DNA of 9,456 nucleotides, from positions 1-9,456 of the forward strand of contig CANFJD010000085.1 in NCBI GenBank assembly GCA_947447315.1. Direction: 5' to 3'. The notes under the pieces were generated by a model. The model was not told where the DNA came from and searched no databases. It saw only the letters and a program-made list of their open reading frames with translations. This stretch comes from Fimbriimonadaceae bacterium. Its GTDB lineage: Bacteria > Armatimonadota > Fimbriimonadia > Fimbriimonadales > Fimbriimonadaceae. This document shows, one piece after another, positions 1 through 6,609 of this stretch; position 1 is the first letter of the stretch; the number at the start of each line of letters is the position of its first letter. The translations under genes were made by a program, and so were the position numbers.

Positions 1-813
1 AAGCCCAATCAGGAAATTGACCTGGATAAGGTCGATACCCGGGCCGACGGCGGCTTCGAAAAGGAAGCAGGGTTGGCCCGCCTGGCAGAGTTAGGAGCCG
101 AACTGTCGGAGCTCACCGAGCTCCTGTTTGCCGCCGGCACCCATTCCTTATTGGTGATTCTTCAAGGTCGCGATACCTCGGGCAAAGATGGCAGCATCCG
201 GGGAATCCTCGGGCGCACAAACGTTCAATCCACTCGCGTGGTGCCGTTCAAAGTGCCAACCCCGGCCGAAGCTGCCCACGACTTCCTGTGGCGAGTTCAC
301 CCCCACACGCCGGCTCGGGGCGAGATTGCGATCTTCAACCGAAGTCACTACGAAGACGTACTTGTCGTCCGCGTCCATAACTTGGTGCCGGAGGCCGAGT
401 GGAAAGCGCGGTACGAGCACATCAATCACTTCGAGCAACTTCTAACTGATTCGAACGTGATCGTCGTAAAGGCTTATCTGCACATCAGCATGACTGCCCA
501 AGAGGAACGATTACTCGAAAGGGAAAAGGATCCTAGGAAAGCCTGGAAACTCAACGTGGGTGATTGGGAAGAGCGAGAATTCTGGGACGACTACACCCGA
601 GCGTATGAAGCCGCCCTAAAACGGTGCTCGCCCGAGAACGCACCGTGGCACGTTCTGCCTGCTGATCGTAAGTGGTTTCGAGACCTGGCCCTCACAGAAT
701 TATTGGTGGAAACGTTACGCCCGATGGAGAAGGAGTGGCGGGATGCCCTCTCCGAACTCGGAAAGACAAAATCTGCCGAATTGGCGGCGTTCCGGAAAAC
801 TTCACCGGGCTAA
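1..813 (+). CDS. Polyphosphate kinase 2 family (PPK2) nucleotide phosphotransferase, 5'-truncated by window edge
   Basis: PPK2 enzymes transfer phosphate between polyphosphate and nucleotides in the cytoplasm. The reading frame is open from base 1, so the true start lies left of the window and 270 codons are visible. The TTG at 73 is only an internal codon, because residues before it (VDTRADGGFEKEAG) fit the usual PPK2 N-terminal region. The P-loop GRDTSGKDG is encoded at 166-192. It is followed by FLWRVHPHTP and the Walker B-like stretch EIAIFNRSHYEDVLVVRV. A lid-type segment (EREKDPRKAWKLNVGDWEER) and APWHVLPADRKWFRDLA close the domain. The overall pattern resembles what I remember of class III PPK2 (able to use NMP and NDP), but the class assignment is inference. 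The usual NPxG after the P-loop reads NVQS here. The gene converges on lspA with a 15-base gap and no visible terminator. Confidence 0.93.
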   Translation, partial: KPNQEIDLDKVDTRADGGFEKEAGLARLAELGAELSELTELLFAAGTHSLLVILQGRDTSGKDGSIRGILGRTNVQSTRVVPFKVPTPAEAAHDFLWRVHPHTPARGEIAIFNRSHYEDVLVVRVHNLVPEAEWKARYEHINHFEQLLTDSNVIVVKAYLHISMTAQEERLLEREKDPRKAWKLNVGDWEEREFWDDYTRAYEAALKRCSPENAPWHVLPADRKWFRDLALTELLVETLRPMEKEWRDALSELGKTKSAELAAFRKTSPG

Positions 814-828
814 CCACCCGAAGGTAGA

Positions 829-1326
829 TTAGTTTTCGGTTGTAACCACGGGCTTTTTGCGGTTGCCGGCAACTCCCCAAGCGTAGATCAACATGATCGT
901 CGCAATCGTGATGCAGGCGTCGGCTACGTTAAAGACCGGGAAATCGATCAGCCGAAACCAGAACATATCGGTGACGTGACCCAACCAAATTCGATCGATC
1001 ATATTGCCAATGGCTCCGGCTGCCACCAGCCCCATCGCCGCGTGAACGAGCGGACTTTCGTGCGAAGATTTGAGTGAATACCAAATCGCCGCCCCCGCCA
1101 TGATCACCGCAATGGGAGTCATCAGCATACCGGACCCTTTTAGCATCCCGAACGCGATTCCCTGGTTATAGGTCAGAGTGATCTCAAAAATTCCCGGCCA
1201 TGGCTTGCCGCCCACCGAGCCATTGATCGGGATTGCCCCCCGAACCCACTGCTTCACCCACTGGTCCAGGGCAACCATGCCAATGAATAGCCCTAACAGC
1301 AGAACTCGATTCCGCCAGACCGTCAT
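829..1326 (-). CDS. lspA: Lipoprotein signal peptidase (signal peptidase II)
   Basis: Membrane aspartic protease that removes the signal peptide from diacylglyceryl-modified prolipoproteins. The length, 165 aa, is normal for the family. Four hydrophobic segments are visible, at about residues 8-28, 68-85, 93-110 and 130-150. The conserved motifs are present: D21 in the first segment, NQGIAFG (54-60), GAIGNMIDR (104-112), and the two catalytic-type aspartates D120 (GHVTDMF) and D136 (FNVADACI). The start ATG overlaps the ileS stop as ATGA (1323-1326), so translation is probably coupled. A GAGG lies about 10 bases upstream. The C-terminus is short and basic-polar, as expected for a cytoplasmic tail. 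ileS-lspA adjacency is common in bacteria and supports the call. The stop lies 15 bases from the convergent PPK2 gene. Confidence 0.96.
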   Translation of the reverse strand: MTVWRNRVLLLGLFIGMVALDQWVKQWVRGAIPINGSVGGKPWPGIFEITLTYNQGIAFGMLKGSGMLMTPIAVIMAGAAIWYSLKSSHESPLVHAAMGLVAAGAIGNMIDRIWLGHVTDMFWFRLIDFPVFNVADACITIATIMLIYAWGVAGNRKKPVVTTEN

Positions 1327-4115
1327 GCCGGGACAGCCTCAAGTCCCAGCACGTCGCGGTCGCGTTGCGAAAGCAGAATCAGTTCGCCATCGATCTCTAC
1401 GTTTGCGACATCGGCGCGACGAATCCGTGAACGGGCACACTTTTCGTACGGACTCGGGCGGAACTGCACTTCTGCCGGCCCCTCTTTCAGCTCGACTCCG
1501 CCTAGTCTCAGGAAAGTCGGTAGATCTTCACCAAATTCTGATAGCCGCTGGATGGAGTCAGCATCGGTGATCAGGGTGGCAAACGCGTCTTGGCGATCTT
1601 TCACCCCGTCCGTCCCCTTCCATGGCTCAAACGCTAGCCCGACTTGGTCCAGCGTGTGGAGAAGAATCCCGAAGCGGCGCTCTCTATCAAGGTCTGGCGT
1701 TGCGGTGACATCCGCGAACGCGGAGAAGAACACCGATTCGGAATGTCCGAGCGAACGCCAAGATTCTTCCGCCGTGTGCGGCACAATCGGAGCCAACAAT
1801 CGGATGAGGGTTTCTGCCACCGACCGGCAAGTTGTCTCGGCCGATTGCCGCCGAACAGATGTAGCCGCGTCACAGTACAAGCGGTCCTTAATGACGTCCA
1901 TGTAGAACCGACTGAGCGTGTCGCGGCAGAAATCGTGAATCGCGGCCATGGCGGGGCCAAACTGAAACTCCCGGTACAGCCCCAATACGCGCTCCTGAAG
2001 CTGAGCCGTCTGCTCCAACGCCCAGAGATCAATATCCTCCGTCGATGCCGCCCCGCCGTCGGACTGATTAGCCGCGCTGATAAGAAAGCGAAGGGCATTG
2101 CGAAGGTTTCGGTAGGTTTCGCCCGATTGCTTCAAGATGTTCTTGCCGCACGGAACATCATCTTCCCACTTAACGCTGGCGGCCCAAACGCGCAGAACGT
2201 CGGCACCGAATTCGGCGCAAACTTCTACCGGCTCGATGACATTGCCAAGTCGCTTCGACATTTTTCGCCCCTGCTCATCGGTCACGAAACCGTGGGTAAC
2301 CACGTTCCGGTAGGGTGCTTCGCCCCGGATGGCGACCCCAAGAATGAGCGACGTGTTGAACCAGCCGCGATGCTGATCGGATCCTTCCAGATACAGGTCC
2401 GCCGGCCAGGTTGCCTTCCACTCAGGGTAGGTGTCGCCCTCGAGCACTACCAACGAAGAACTGCCCGAGTCGAACCACACGTCCAGTGTGTCGGTCTCTT
2501 TCTCAAATTCCGTTTCGCCGGTCTCGGGGTGGACGTAGCCAGCTGGCAGTAGCTCTGCTGCCGTCTTCGCGAACCAAATATCCGATCCGCCTTGCTCCAC
2601 TTGCTTCGCTACATGCTCAATCAGTTGCGGATCCAACACTGGCATCCGTGACTTTGCCCCGTAAAACACCGGAATCCCAACTCCCCAAGGACGTTGACGC
2701 GAAATACACCAATCCGGCCGATTCTTTACCATCGCCTCGATGCGGTTCTGACCGGCATCGGGGAACCAATTGACCTGCTTAATCGCATCCAGCATCTGCG
2801 GGCGGATTGGATCGATGGCCACAAACCACTGTTCAGTCGCCCGGAAAATGACTGGCTGGCCGTCGCGTTCGGCATAGGGATAGCTGTGAATCCAATCTTC
2901 GACGTGTACCAGGGCGTTCACTTCGCGCAGCCGATTGACCACCGTCTCATCGCACTTGCGGAAGTAGGTACCGGCAAACTCGCCCGTCTCGTCCGTAAGA
3001 ACGCCGCCTTCATCCACCGTGTTCGGCACGCCAAGTCCGTATTTCTGACCGGTAAAGAAGTCATCGCGACCGTGGGAAGGTGCGGTGTGAACTACACCGG
3101 TACCATCGTCGGCCGTGACGTACTCGGCCAAAACTGCGACCGAATCCCGACCGAAAACTGGGTGTTGGAACATCAGCCCTTCGAGGTCTCGACCCTCGTG
3201 CCGAGCCAAAATGCGATACCGTGTCCAGCCAACTTTGGTGGCAATTTTCTCTACTAGATCTCGTGCGACGAGGTACACCGGACCGCTCTCATCGTTCCAA
3301 ATCGCCTCATTTTCCTCGTTGAGCGGGGTGGTATCCACCCGCACTTCGGCGTATTCCAGTTCGGGATGAAAAGCGAGCGCCAAGTTGGCCGGAATCGTCC
3401 AGGGAGTAGTCGTCCAGATAAGTGCCTGGGTGGTAGCCCCCAGCTTTCCGCCCGAATCCCGGACCGGAAATCCAACGTGGATCGCCTGGCTTACGTGATC
3501 TTCCTTATACACAATTTCGGTATCGGCCAGCGCCGTGCGCGAGGTAGGCGACCAGAGTGTCGGCCGCAAGCCCTTGTATACGATGCCTCGTTCTACCAGC
3601 CGCCGAAAAGTGCGGATGATGCCGGCTTCAAATCCGAAGTCCATCGTGCGGTACGGCTTTTCCCACAGGCCAAACACGCCGAGGCGCTGAAACTGCGTCG
3701 ATTGCACTTTGATGTATTCGTCGGCGTGAGCCCGGCACGCCACCCGCACCTCTCCGCTTTCCGGCTTGATCTTCTGCTCGGCAAACTTCTTTTGCACGGC
3801 TTGCTCAATCGGCAAGCCGTGATTATCAAATCCCGGCACGTACGGAACGCGGTATCCCATCACCAGGCGCGACTTCAGCACGAAATCCTTCAAGATCTTG
3901 TTCAGTGCGGTTCCGGTATGGATCGGTGAGTTCGTGTACGGCGGACCGTCGTGCAGTACAAAAAGCGGTGCATCTGCTCTCGCCTCCAGCAGGCGGTGGT
4001 AAATCGACGTCGCTGACCATTCCGCTTGAATCGACGGTTCCAGAGTCGGCAGATTCGCCTTCATTGGGATCGTCTTGTTTGGGTCGGGCAGATTCAGGGT
4101 CGATTTAAGGTCCAT
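1323..4115 (-). CDS. ileS: Isoleucyl-tRNA synthetase
   Basis: Class I synthetase that charges tRNA-Ile in the cytoplasm; 930 aa, normal for the bacterial type. The N-terminus (MDLKSTLNLP...MKANLP..EP) matches the family start, which fixes the ATG at 4115. In order: HDGPPY (55-60), a HIGH-type motif reading HTGT (66-69), GFDNHGLPIE (95-104), and the CP1 editing domain with WTTTPWT (234-240) and HTAPSHGRDD (343-352, including the editing aspartate). These are followed by WCISRQRPWG (469-478), LEGSDQHRGWF (576-586), KMSKR (618-622) and the anticodon-binding helical domain (about 660-830). The C-terminal region resembles the IleRS zinc-binding domain, but only one of the four expected cysteines remains (C893). 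The motif is KCARS where KCxxC is usual, and LSQRD where CxxC would follow. No Shine-Dalgarno is seen before the ATG. No T-box leader is present in the 114-base upstream gap. First gene of an ileS-lspA operon. Confidence 0.97.
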   Translation of the reverse strand: MDLKSTLNLPDPNKTIPMKANLPTLEPSIQAEWSATSIYHRLLEARADAPLFVLHDGPPYTNSPIHTGTALNKILKDFVLKSRLVMGYRVPYVPGFDNHGLPIEQAVQKKFAEQKIKPESGEVRVACRAHADEYIKVQSTQFQRLGVFGLWEKPYRTMDFGFEAGIIRTFRRLVERGIVYKGLRPTLWSPTSRTALADTEIVYKEDHVSQAIHVGFPVRDSGGKLGATTQALIWTTTPWTIPANLALAFHPELEYAEVRVDTTPLNEENEAIWNDESGPVYLVARDLVEKIATKVGWTRYRILARHEGRDLEGLMFQHPVFGRDSVAVLAEYVTADDGTGVVHTAPSHGRDDFFTGQKYGLGVPNTVDEGGVLTDETGEFAGTYFRKCDETVVNRLREVNALVHVEDWIHSYPYAERDGQPVIFRATEQWFVAIDPIRPQMLDAIKQVNWFPDAGQNRIEAMVKNRPDWCISRQRPWGVGIPVFYGAKSRMPVLDPQLIEHVAKQVEQGGSDIWFAKTAAELLPAGYVHPETGETEFEKETDTLDVWFDSGSSSLVVLEGDTYPEWKATWPADLYLEGSDQHRGWFNTSLILGVAIRGEAPYRNVVTHGFVTDEQGRKMSKRLGNVIEPVEVCAEFGADVLRVWAASVKWEDDVPCGKNILKQSGETYRNLRNALRFLISAANQSDGGAASTEDIDLWALEQTAQLQERVLGLYREFQFGPAMAAIHDFCRDTLSRFYMDVIKDRLYCDAATSVRRQSAETTCRSVAETLIRLLAPIVPHTAEESWRSLGHSESVFFSAFADVTATPDLDRERRFGILLHTLDQVGLAFEPWKGTDGVKDRQDAFATLITDADSIQRLSEFGEDLPTFLRLGGVELKEGPAEVQFRPSPYEKCARSRIRRADVANVEIDGELILLSQRDRDVLGLEAVPA

Positions 4116-4126
4116 GCGAACTCAAC

Positions 4127-4132
4127 AGTTTA
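4127..4132 (-). promoter_or_regulatory. ileS: Possible -10 element of ileS (TAAACT)
   Basis: On the minus strand TAAACT lies 11 bases before the ileS ATG, and no Shine-Dalgarno is visible in between. It fits a TANNNT -10 box. No convincing -35 is seen at 16-18 bases upstream, so this is a weak call made mainly because a terminator precedes it and ileS needs its own promoter. Confidence 0.3.
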
Positions 4133-4173
4133 CTAGCCGAGGCGATATTGCCAGGACCGAAGCGGAAATAAAT

Positions 4174-4208
4174 AAAAAAACGCCCAGCCGAAGAGCTCCG
4201 GCGGGGCG
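4174..4208 (-). terminator. Rho-independent terminator of the three-domain secreted protein gene
   Basis: Read on the minus strand, a GC-rich hairpin begins 21 bases after the stop at 4230. CGCCC-x-GCCG (4208-4199) pairs with CGGC-x-GGGCG (4190-4181) with one internal mismatch and an eight-base loop. It is followed at once by seven T (4180-4174) and then ATTTATT. This is a classic intrinsic terminator. It separates the secreted-protein block from ileS. On the plus strand the hairpin is followed by only four T after an A, and no plus-strand gene needs it. Confidence 0.88.
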
Positions 4209-4229
4209 ATTTTACAACTGGACCCAAGT

Positions 4230-5507
4230 CTAGTTTCGGTCGTAATTTACTTCGAGATTCGAATTGAGCACGGCATTGAACAAGTCAATCGGCACGTAGA
4301 AAGTGCCGCTCTTATCCTGAGATCTGGCCCGCATATCGCGATTTCGGCCGTCCAATCGGTAGCTACGCTCGCCCTCGATGTGGCTCACTTCCTTGCGATT
4401 TCCGTACAAGCGCACGATCCGACGATCTCGGTCTCGCTCGGTGCGAACCTCTGAAACCTGGTTGCCGGTCTTGTTGAAAGCTACCATTACGGTGCCATCA
4501 ATGACAAAGGGAGCTTCGTTGCTGCCGTAACTTAGGGTTCGGCCCCGATAGCGGATGCTGACGTTTCGGTCGTTCCAATTACCGTTATTTCCGCCGTTGT
4601 TGCCACCGTTACCACCCCAGTTTCCACTGCTGCCGCCATTGCCGCCCCAGTTACCGTTGTTGCCACCGTTATCGCCCCAGTTTCCACCGTTACCGCCGTT
4701 GCCACTCCAGTTGCCGTTCCCCACCTTCACTTCGAGGTCTCTTTCCAAAACGGCATTAAACAACTCGATGGGCACGAAGAACGTGTTGTTTCGATCTTCT
4801 GACCGACCCCGCAAATCGCGATTGCGTCCGTCCAATCGGTAAGAGCGCGAGCCTTCCGAATAAACCACCTCGTGACGATTTCCGTAAAGCCGAACAATTC
4901 GGCGATCCCGGTCACGCTCGGTGCGCACTTCTGAAACCTGGGAACCGGTGCGAGCGAATGCCACCATCGTGGCGCGTTCGGCAACAAATGGTGACTCGTT
5001 ATTGGAGTAGTTCAGCGTGCGTCCGCGGTACCGGATCGAAATGTTGTCGTTGCTATTGCTACCACCGTTACCACTCCAGTTACCGCCATTCCCACCGTTT
5101 CCGCCATTCCCACCGCCGGGCCAACTACTAGAGGTGCTAATTGCTCGGTCGGTAACGGCTTCAAACATCTGAAACGCCAAGAAAAATCGGCCATTTCGCT
5201 TCTCAGATCCCTTTCCGGCCGAACGTGACCGGCCGTTCAGGAAGAAATCGCGTTTGCCAACTTCGTAGAAAACGTGGTTATCCTTCCAGTAAAGGTCAAT
5301 CTTTGTTCCCGCCGAGTTCTGGTCATAACGCACTTCGGTCTCTCGCGCCAGCGCCATTCCCGACACCATAAAGGTGCCCTGAGAATTATACGGACGGTCA
5401 TCCGGTCGAAAGTTTACGGCCCGGCCCTTGTAAAAAACCGTCTGCGCCGATGCCACCGCAATCGTAGCGCAAGTTGCCACGAGGGCAAGCATTTTTACTA
5501 GCTTCAT
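4230..5507 (-). CDS. Secreted protein with three tandem copper-amine-oxidase-N-like (stalk) domains and Gly/Asn-rich linkers
   Basis: I do not recognise a named gene. Numbered from the ATG at 5507, the protein has 425 aa. A signal peptide (MKLVKMLALVATCATIAVASA, cleavage probably after A21) is followed by domain 1 (23-122), linker 1 (about 125-154, GGN triplets), domain 2 (156-261), linker 2 (262-314, GNW decapeptides) and domain 3 (316-421). Each domain shows the pattern YRGRTLxY...MVAF..TG..V......RIVRLYG....Y.LDGRNRD......TFxVPIELFNAVL. This resembles the Cu_amine_oxidN1 fold, a non-catalytic surface domain. Domains 2 and 3 are very alike and domain 1 is divergent. The frame is open up to 5621, but that start would overlap the neighbour's 3' end and hide the signal peptide, so 5507 is preferred. 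No transmembrane anchor, sortase motif or lipobox is visible. Likely extracellular or periplasmic. It is a paralogue of 5566-6528, and a strong terminator follows it. Confidence 0.8.
   Translation of the reverse strand: MKLVKMLALVATCATIAVASAQTVFYKGRAVNFRPDDRPYNSQGTFMVSGMALARETEVRYDQNSAGTKIDLYWKDNHVFYEVGKRDFFLNGRSRSAGKGSEKRNGRFFLAFQMFEAVTDRAISTSSSWPGGGNGGNGGNGGNWSGNGGSNSNDNISIRYRGRTLNYSNNESPFVAERATMVAFARTGSQVSEVRTERDRDRRIVRLYGNRHEVVYSEGSRSYRLDGRNRDLRGRSEDRNNTFFVPIELFNAVLERDLEVKVGNGNWSGNGGNGGNWGDNGGNNGNWGGNGGSSGNWGGNGGNNGGNNGNWNDRNVSIRYRGRTLSYGSNEAPFVIDGTVMVAFNKTGNQVSEVRTERDRDRRIVRLYGNRKEVSHIEGERSYRLDGRNRDMRARSQDKSGTFYVPIDLFNAVLNSNLEVNYDRN
4245..5042 (-). repeat. Duplicated domain-coding unit (domains 2 and 3)
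   Basis: Two copies of an about 318-base unit, 4725-5042 (domain 2) and 4245-4562 (domain 3), are separated by the linker minisatellite. The protein copies are closely similar with long identical stretches, while the DNA has drifted at synonymous sites. The duplication is therefore not recent at the DNA level but is held under protein-level constraint. A third, much more divergent copy is encoded at 5142-5441. Confidence 0.8.
4596..4715 (-). repeat. 30-base minisatellite, four units, encoding a GNW decapeptide linker
   Basis: Four in-frame 30-base units (4596-4625, 4626-4655, 4656-4685, 4686-4715) encode decapeptides of the form GNW[GS][GD]NGG[NS]x, with tryptophan at exact 10-residue spacing. 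Units 1 and 3 differ at only 2 of 30 positions; units 2 and 4 are more diverged. A fifth, imperfect GNW follows. This is the linker between domains 2 and 3, and its length could change by slippage or unequal recombination without a frameshift. Confidence 0.85.
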
Positions 5508-5514
5508 CTTCTTA

Positions 5515-5520
5515 AGTATA
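5515..5520 (-). promoter_or_regulatory. Possible -10 element (TATACT) directly upstream of the three-domain protein
   Basis: On the minus strand TATACT lies seven bases before the ATG at 5507. That distance would place the transcription start at or next to the start codon. No Shine-Dalgarno is present (the spacer is TAAGAAG) and no good -35 is seen. It also supports 5507 as the true translation start. Confidence 0.4.
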
Positions 5521-5528
5521 CAAATCAG

Positions 5529-5557
5529 GGGCCACCGCGATCTTCTCACGGTGGCCC
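5529..5557 (-). terminator. Perfect 9-bp hairpin between the two secreted-protein genes; possible weak terminator
   Basis: GGGCCACCG (5529-5537) pairs perfectly with CGGTGGCCC (5549-5557) around an 11-base loop. The hairpin starts eight bases after the stop of the one-domain gene, read on the minus strand. The downstream tract (CTGATTTG) has few T, so termination would be inefficient. It may instead stabilise the upstream mRNA end or partly attenuate read-through into the three-domain gene. Confidence 0.5.
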
Positions 5558-5565
5558 ATCGACGT

Positions 5566-6528
5566 TCAGTTACAGACGCGAACGCGTAGGTCGGATCCCA
5601 GCAAAGTGCTGAATAGTTCAAGCGGTACGTAATAAGTTCCGTGCCGGTCTTCGGATCGTTCGCCGAGGCGATTGAGGCGACCGTTCAGCCGAAACTCATC
5701 CGTTCCCTCGCGGTGGACGATCACGTCCCGATCTTGGTATAGGTAAACCAACCGAGCGTCTCGGTCCCGATCAAAAGTCACGTTGCGAAGCTGCGATGCT
5801 GTCCGATTGAAGGCCACCATCACCACTCCGTTGAGACGATACGGCCGTTCGTCCCAGTTGTAATTGAGAGCGCGTCCACACTGGGTGATCTCAAAATCAT
5901 ACTGGTCGTCCCAGTCACACCCATTCACTCGACGCGGTTCGTCGGCAAAGTGCCAATTCAGACCGATGTACCAGCCGCCGCCCCGGTAACAGTTCGGGGT
6001 GCCGCCGTAAGGCCGACCGTACGGGCGGCCCGATGAGCCACCAATGATAATGACGTTGTTTCCGCCGCCACCACGACCATTACCGTGGTCGTACTCGTGA
6101 TCATGGTCAACCGAACCACCGTGATTACCTCCGTTGCCACGGCCGTCGCCGCTGCCACTTCCATTGCCGCGACCGCTGCCGCCCCATCCCCAGCCGCTGC
6201 CATTGCCACCGTTACCATTCCCGCCCGAGGGCCGGCCATAGTCACGACCACTTGTGTTCTGATCCGGTCGAATCCGATCCGCTGGCTCGCCACCCCGATT
6301 GCCTCGGTCTGAACCACCCCGATCGCCGCGGCTGCGGGAATTACGGTCCGTGCTTCGGTCGTTTCGACTGGATTTTTGACGATCCCCACCGGAATCGGAA
6401 GACTTCTTGCTGTCCTGGAATCCGAGTGAGTTCAGAGTAAACGCACTCGTGATGACGCTGGTTTGAGCGTTCGCCAAAGCGACGCATCCGATAAGAGTTG
6501 GGATTAATAGCACCTTTGCTTGTTTCAT
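5566..6528 (-). CDS. Secreted protein with S/R/D/G-rich region, Asp/His cluster and one copper-amine-oxidase-N-like domain
   Basis: Not a named gene. 320 aa: signal peptide (MKQAKVLLIPTLIGCVALANA, cleavage probably after A21), then a charged S/R/D/G-rich disordered stretch (about 38-99) and a glycine-rich tract (100-139). These are followed by an Asp/His cluster DHDHEYDH (141-148), a short VIII strand, GRPYGRPYGG, and a C-terminal domain (213-318). That domain matches the domains of the downstream neighbour (CGRALNY, VVMVAFNRT, RDRDARLVYLY, FRLNGR, GTYYVPLELF), so the two are paralogues. Four cysteines in the mature part (180, 204, 217, 319) could form disulfides. LIGC at residues 12-15 formally matches a lipobox, but the hydrophobic run continues past it to a good ANA|Q site, so type I secretion is preferred. 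No Shine-Dalgarno is seen. Spacing to the next gene is 58 bases. Likely extracellular or envelope; function unknown. Confidence 0.78.
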   Translation of the reverse strand: MKQAKVLLIPTLIGCVALANAQTSVITSAFTLNSLGFQDSKKSSDSGGDRQKSSRNDRSTDRNSRSRGDRGGSDRGNRGGEPADRIRPDQNTSGRDYGRPSGGNGNGGNGSGWGWGGSGRGNGSGSGDGRGNGGNHGGSVDHDHEYDHGNGRGGGGNNVIIIGGSSGRPYGRPYGGTPNCYRGGGWYIGLNWHFADEPRRVNGCDWDDQYDFEITQCGRALNYNWDERPYRLNGVVMVAFNRTASQLRNVTFDRDRDARLVYLYQDRDVIVHREGTDEFRLNGRLNRLGERSEDRHGTYYVPLELFSTLLGSDLRVRVCN

Positions 6529-6578
6529 CTCAATGGGTTAAACGCACTCCGAAAGGCGAAGTTACAAACGACTCTCGG

Positions 6579-6597
6579 CCCCGGGACTATCGGGGGC
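6579..6597 (-). other. Weak GC hairpin between pseudopilin and one-domain secreted gene
   Basis: CCCCG (6579-6583) pairs with CGGGG (6591-6595) around a seven-base loop, and G6578-C6597 extends the stem if one G is bulged. It lies 13-32 bases after the pseudopilin stop on the minus strand. The following sequence (CCGAGAGTCGTTTG) lacks a real T-run, so it is at best a poor terminator. Apart from this hairpin and the start region of the next gene I see nothing in 6529-6609. Confidence 0.25.
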
Positions 6598-6609
6598 GGT
6601 TTTAACCTG

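Noticed and set aside
73..75. TTG as the true start of the PPK2 gene
   Set aside because: The frame is open to base 1 and the upstream residues fit the family's N-terminal region, so the gene begins outside the window.
811..831. Terminator between convergent PPK2 and lspA
   Set aside because: The gap is 15 bases. I could find only a short GGTT/AACC stem inside the lspA 3' end and no T-run in the right place.
1644..2552. Long open frame (302 codons) on the plus strand inside ileS
   Set aside because: It is antisense to a fully conserved IleRS coding region, its product is low in recognisable domains, and several other antisense frames of the same kind occur in ileS. It is a shadow of codon bias.
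4116..4229. T-box leader for ileS
   Set aside because: The gap is only 114 bases and holds the neighbour's terminator oriented toward ileS. No T-box consensus or specifier stem is visible.
4570..5125. CRISPR-like regular repeats
   Set aside because: The periodicity is in-frame GNW/GGN coding repeats with no unique spacers; it is a protein linker.
5508..5621. Longer N-terminus for the three-domain secreted protein (start at 5621)
   Set aside because: It would overlap the 3' end of the neighbouring paralogue and put 38 non-signal residues, including the hairpin region, before a textbook signal peptide. The ATG at 5507 explains all data better.
5958..6389. Open frames on both strands across the glycine-rich region (Ala/Val/Thr-rich products)
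   Set aside because: These are frame-shifted and antisense readings of repetitive GGN-type codons. The in-frame signal peptide and C-terminal domain identify the real frame.
6484..6493. Lipobox LIGC in the one-domain secreted protein
   Set aside because: The preceding hydrophobic stretch is short and the hydrophobic run continues past the Cys to a good ANA|Q type I site. Lipoprotein processing remains possible but is not favoured.
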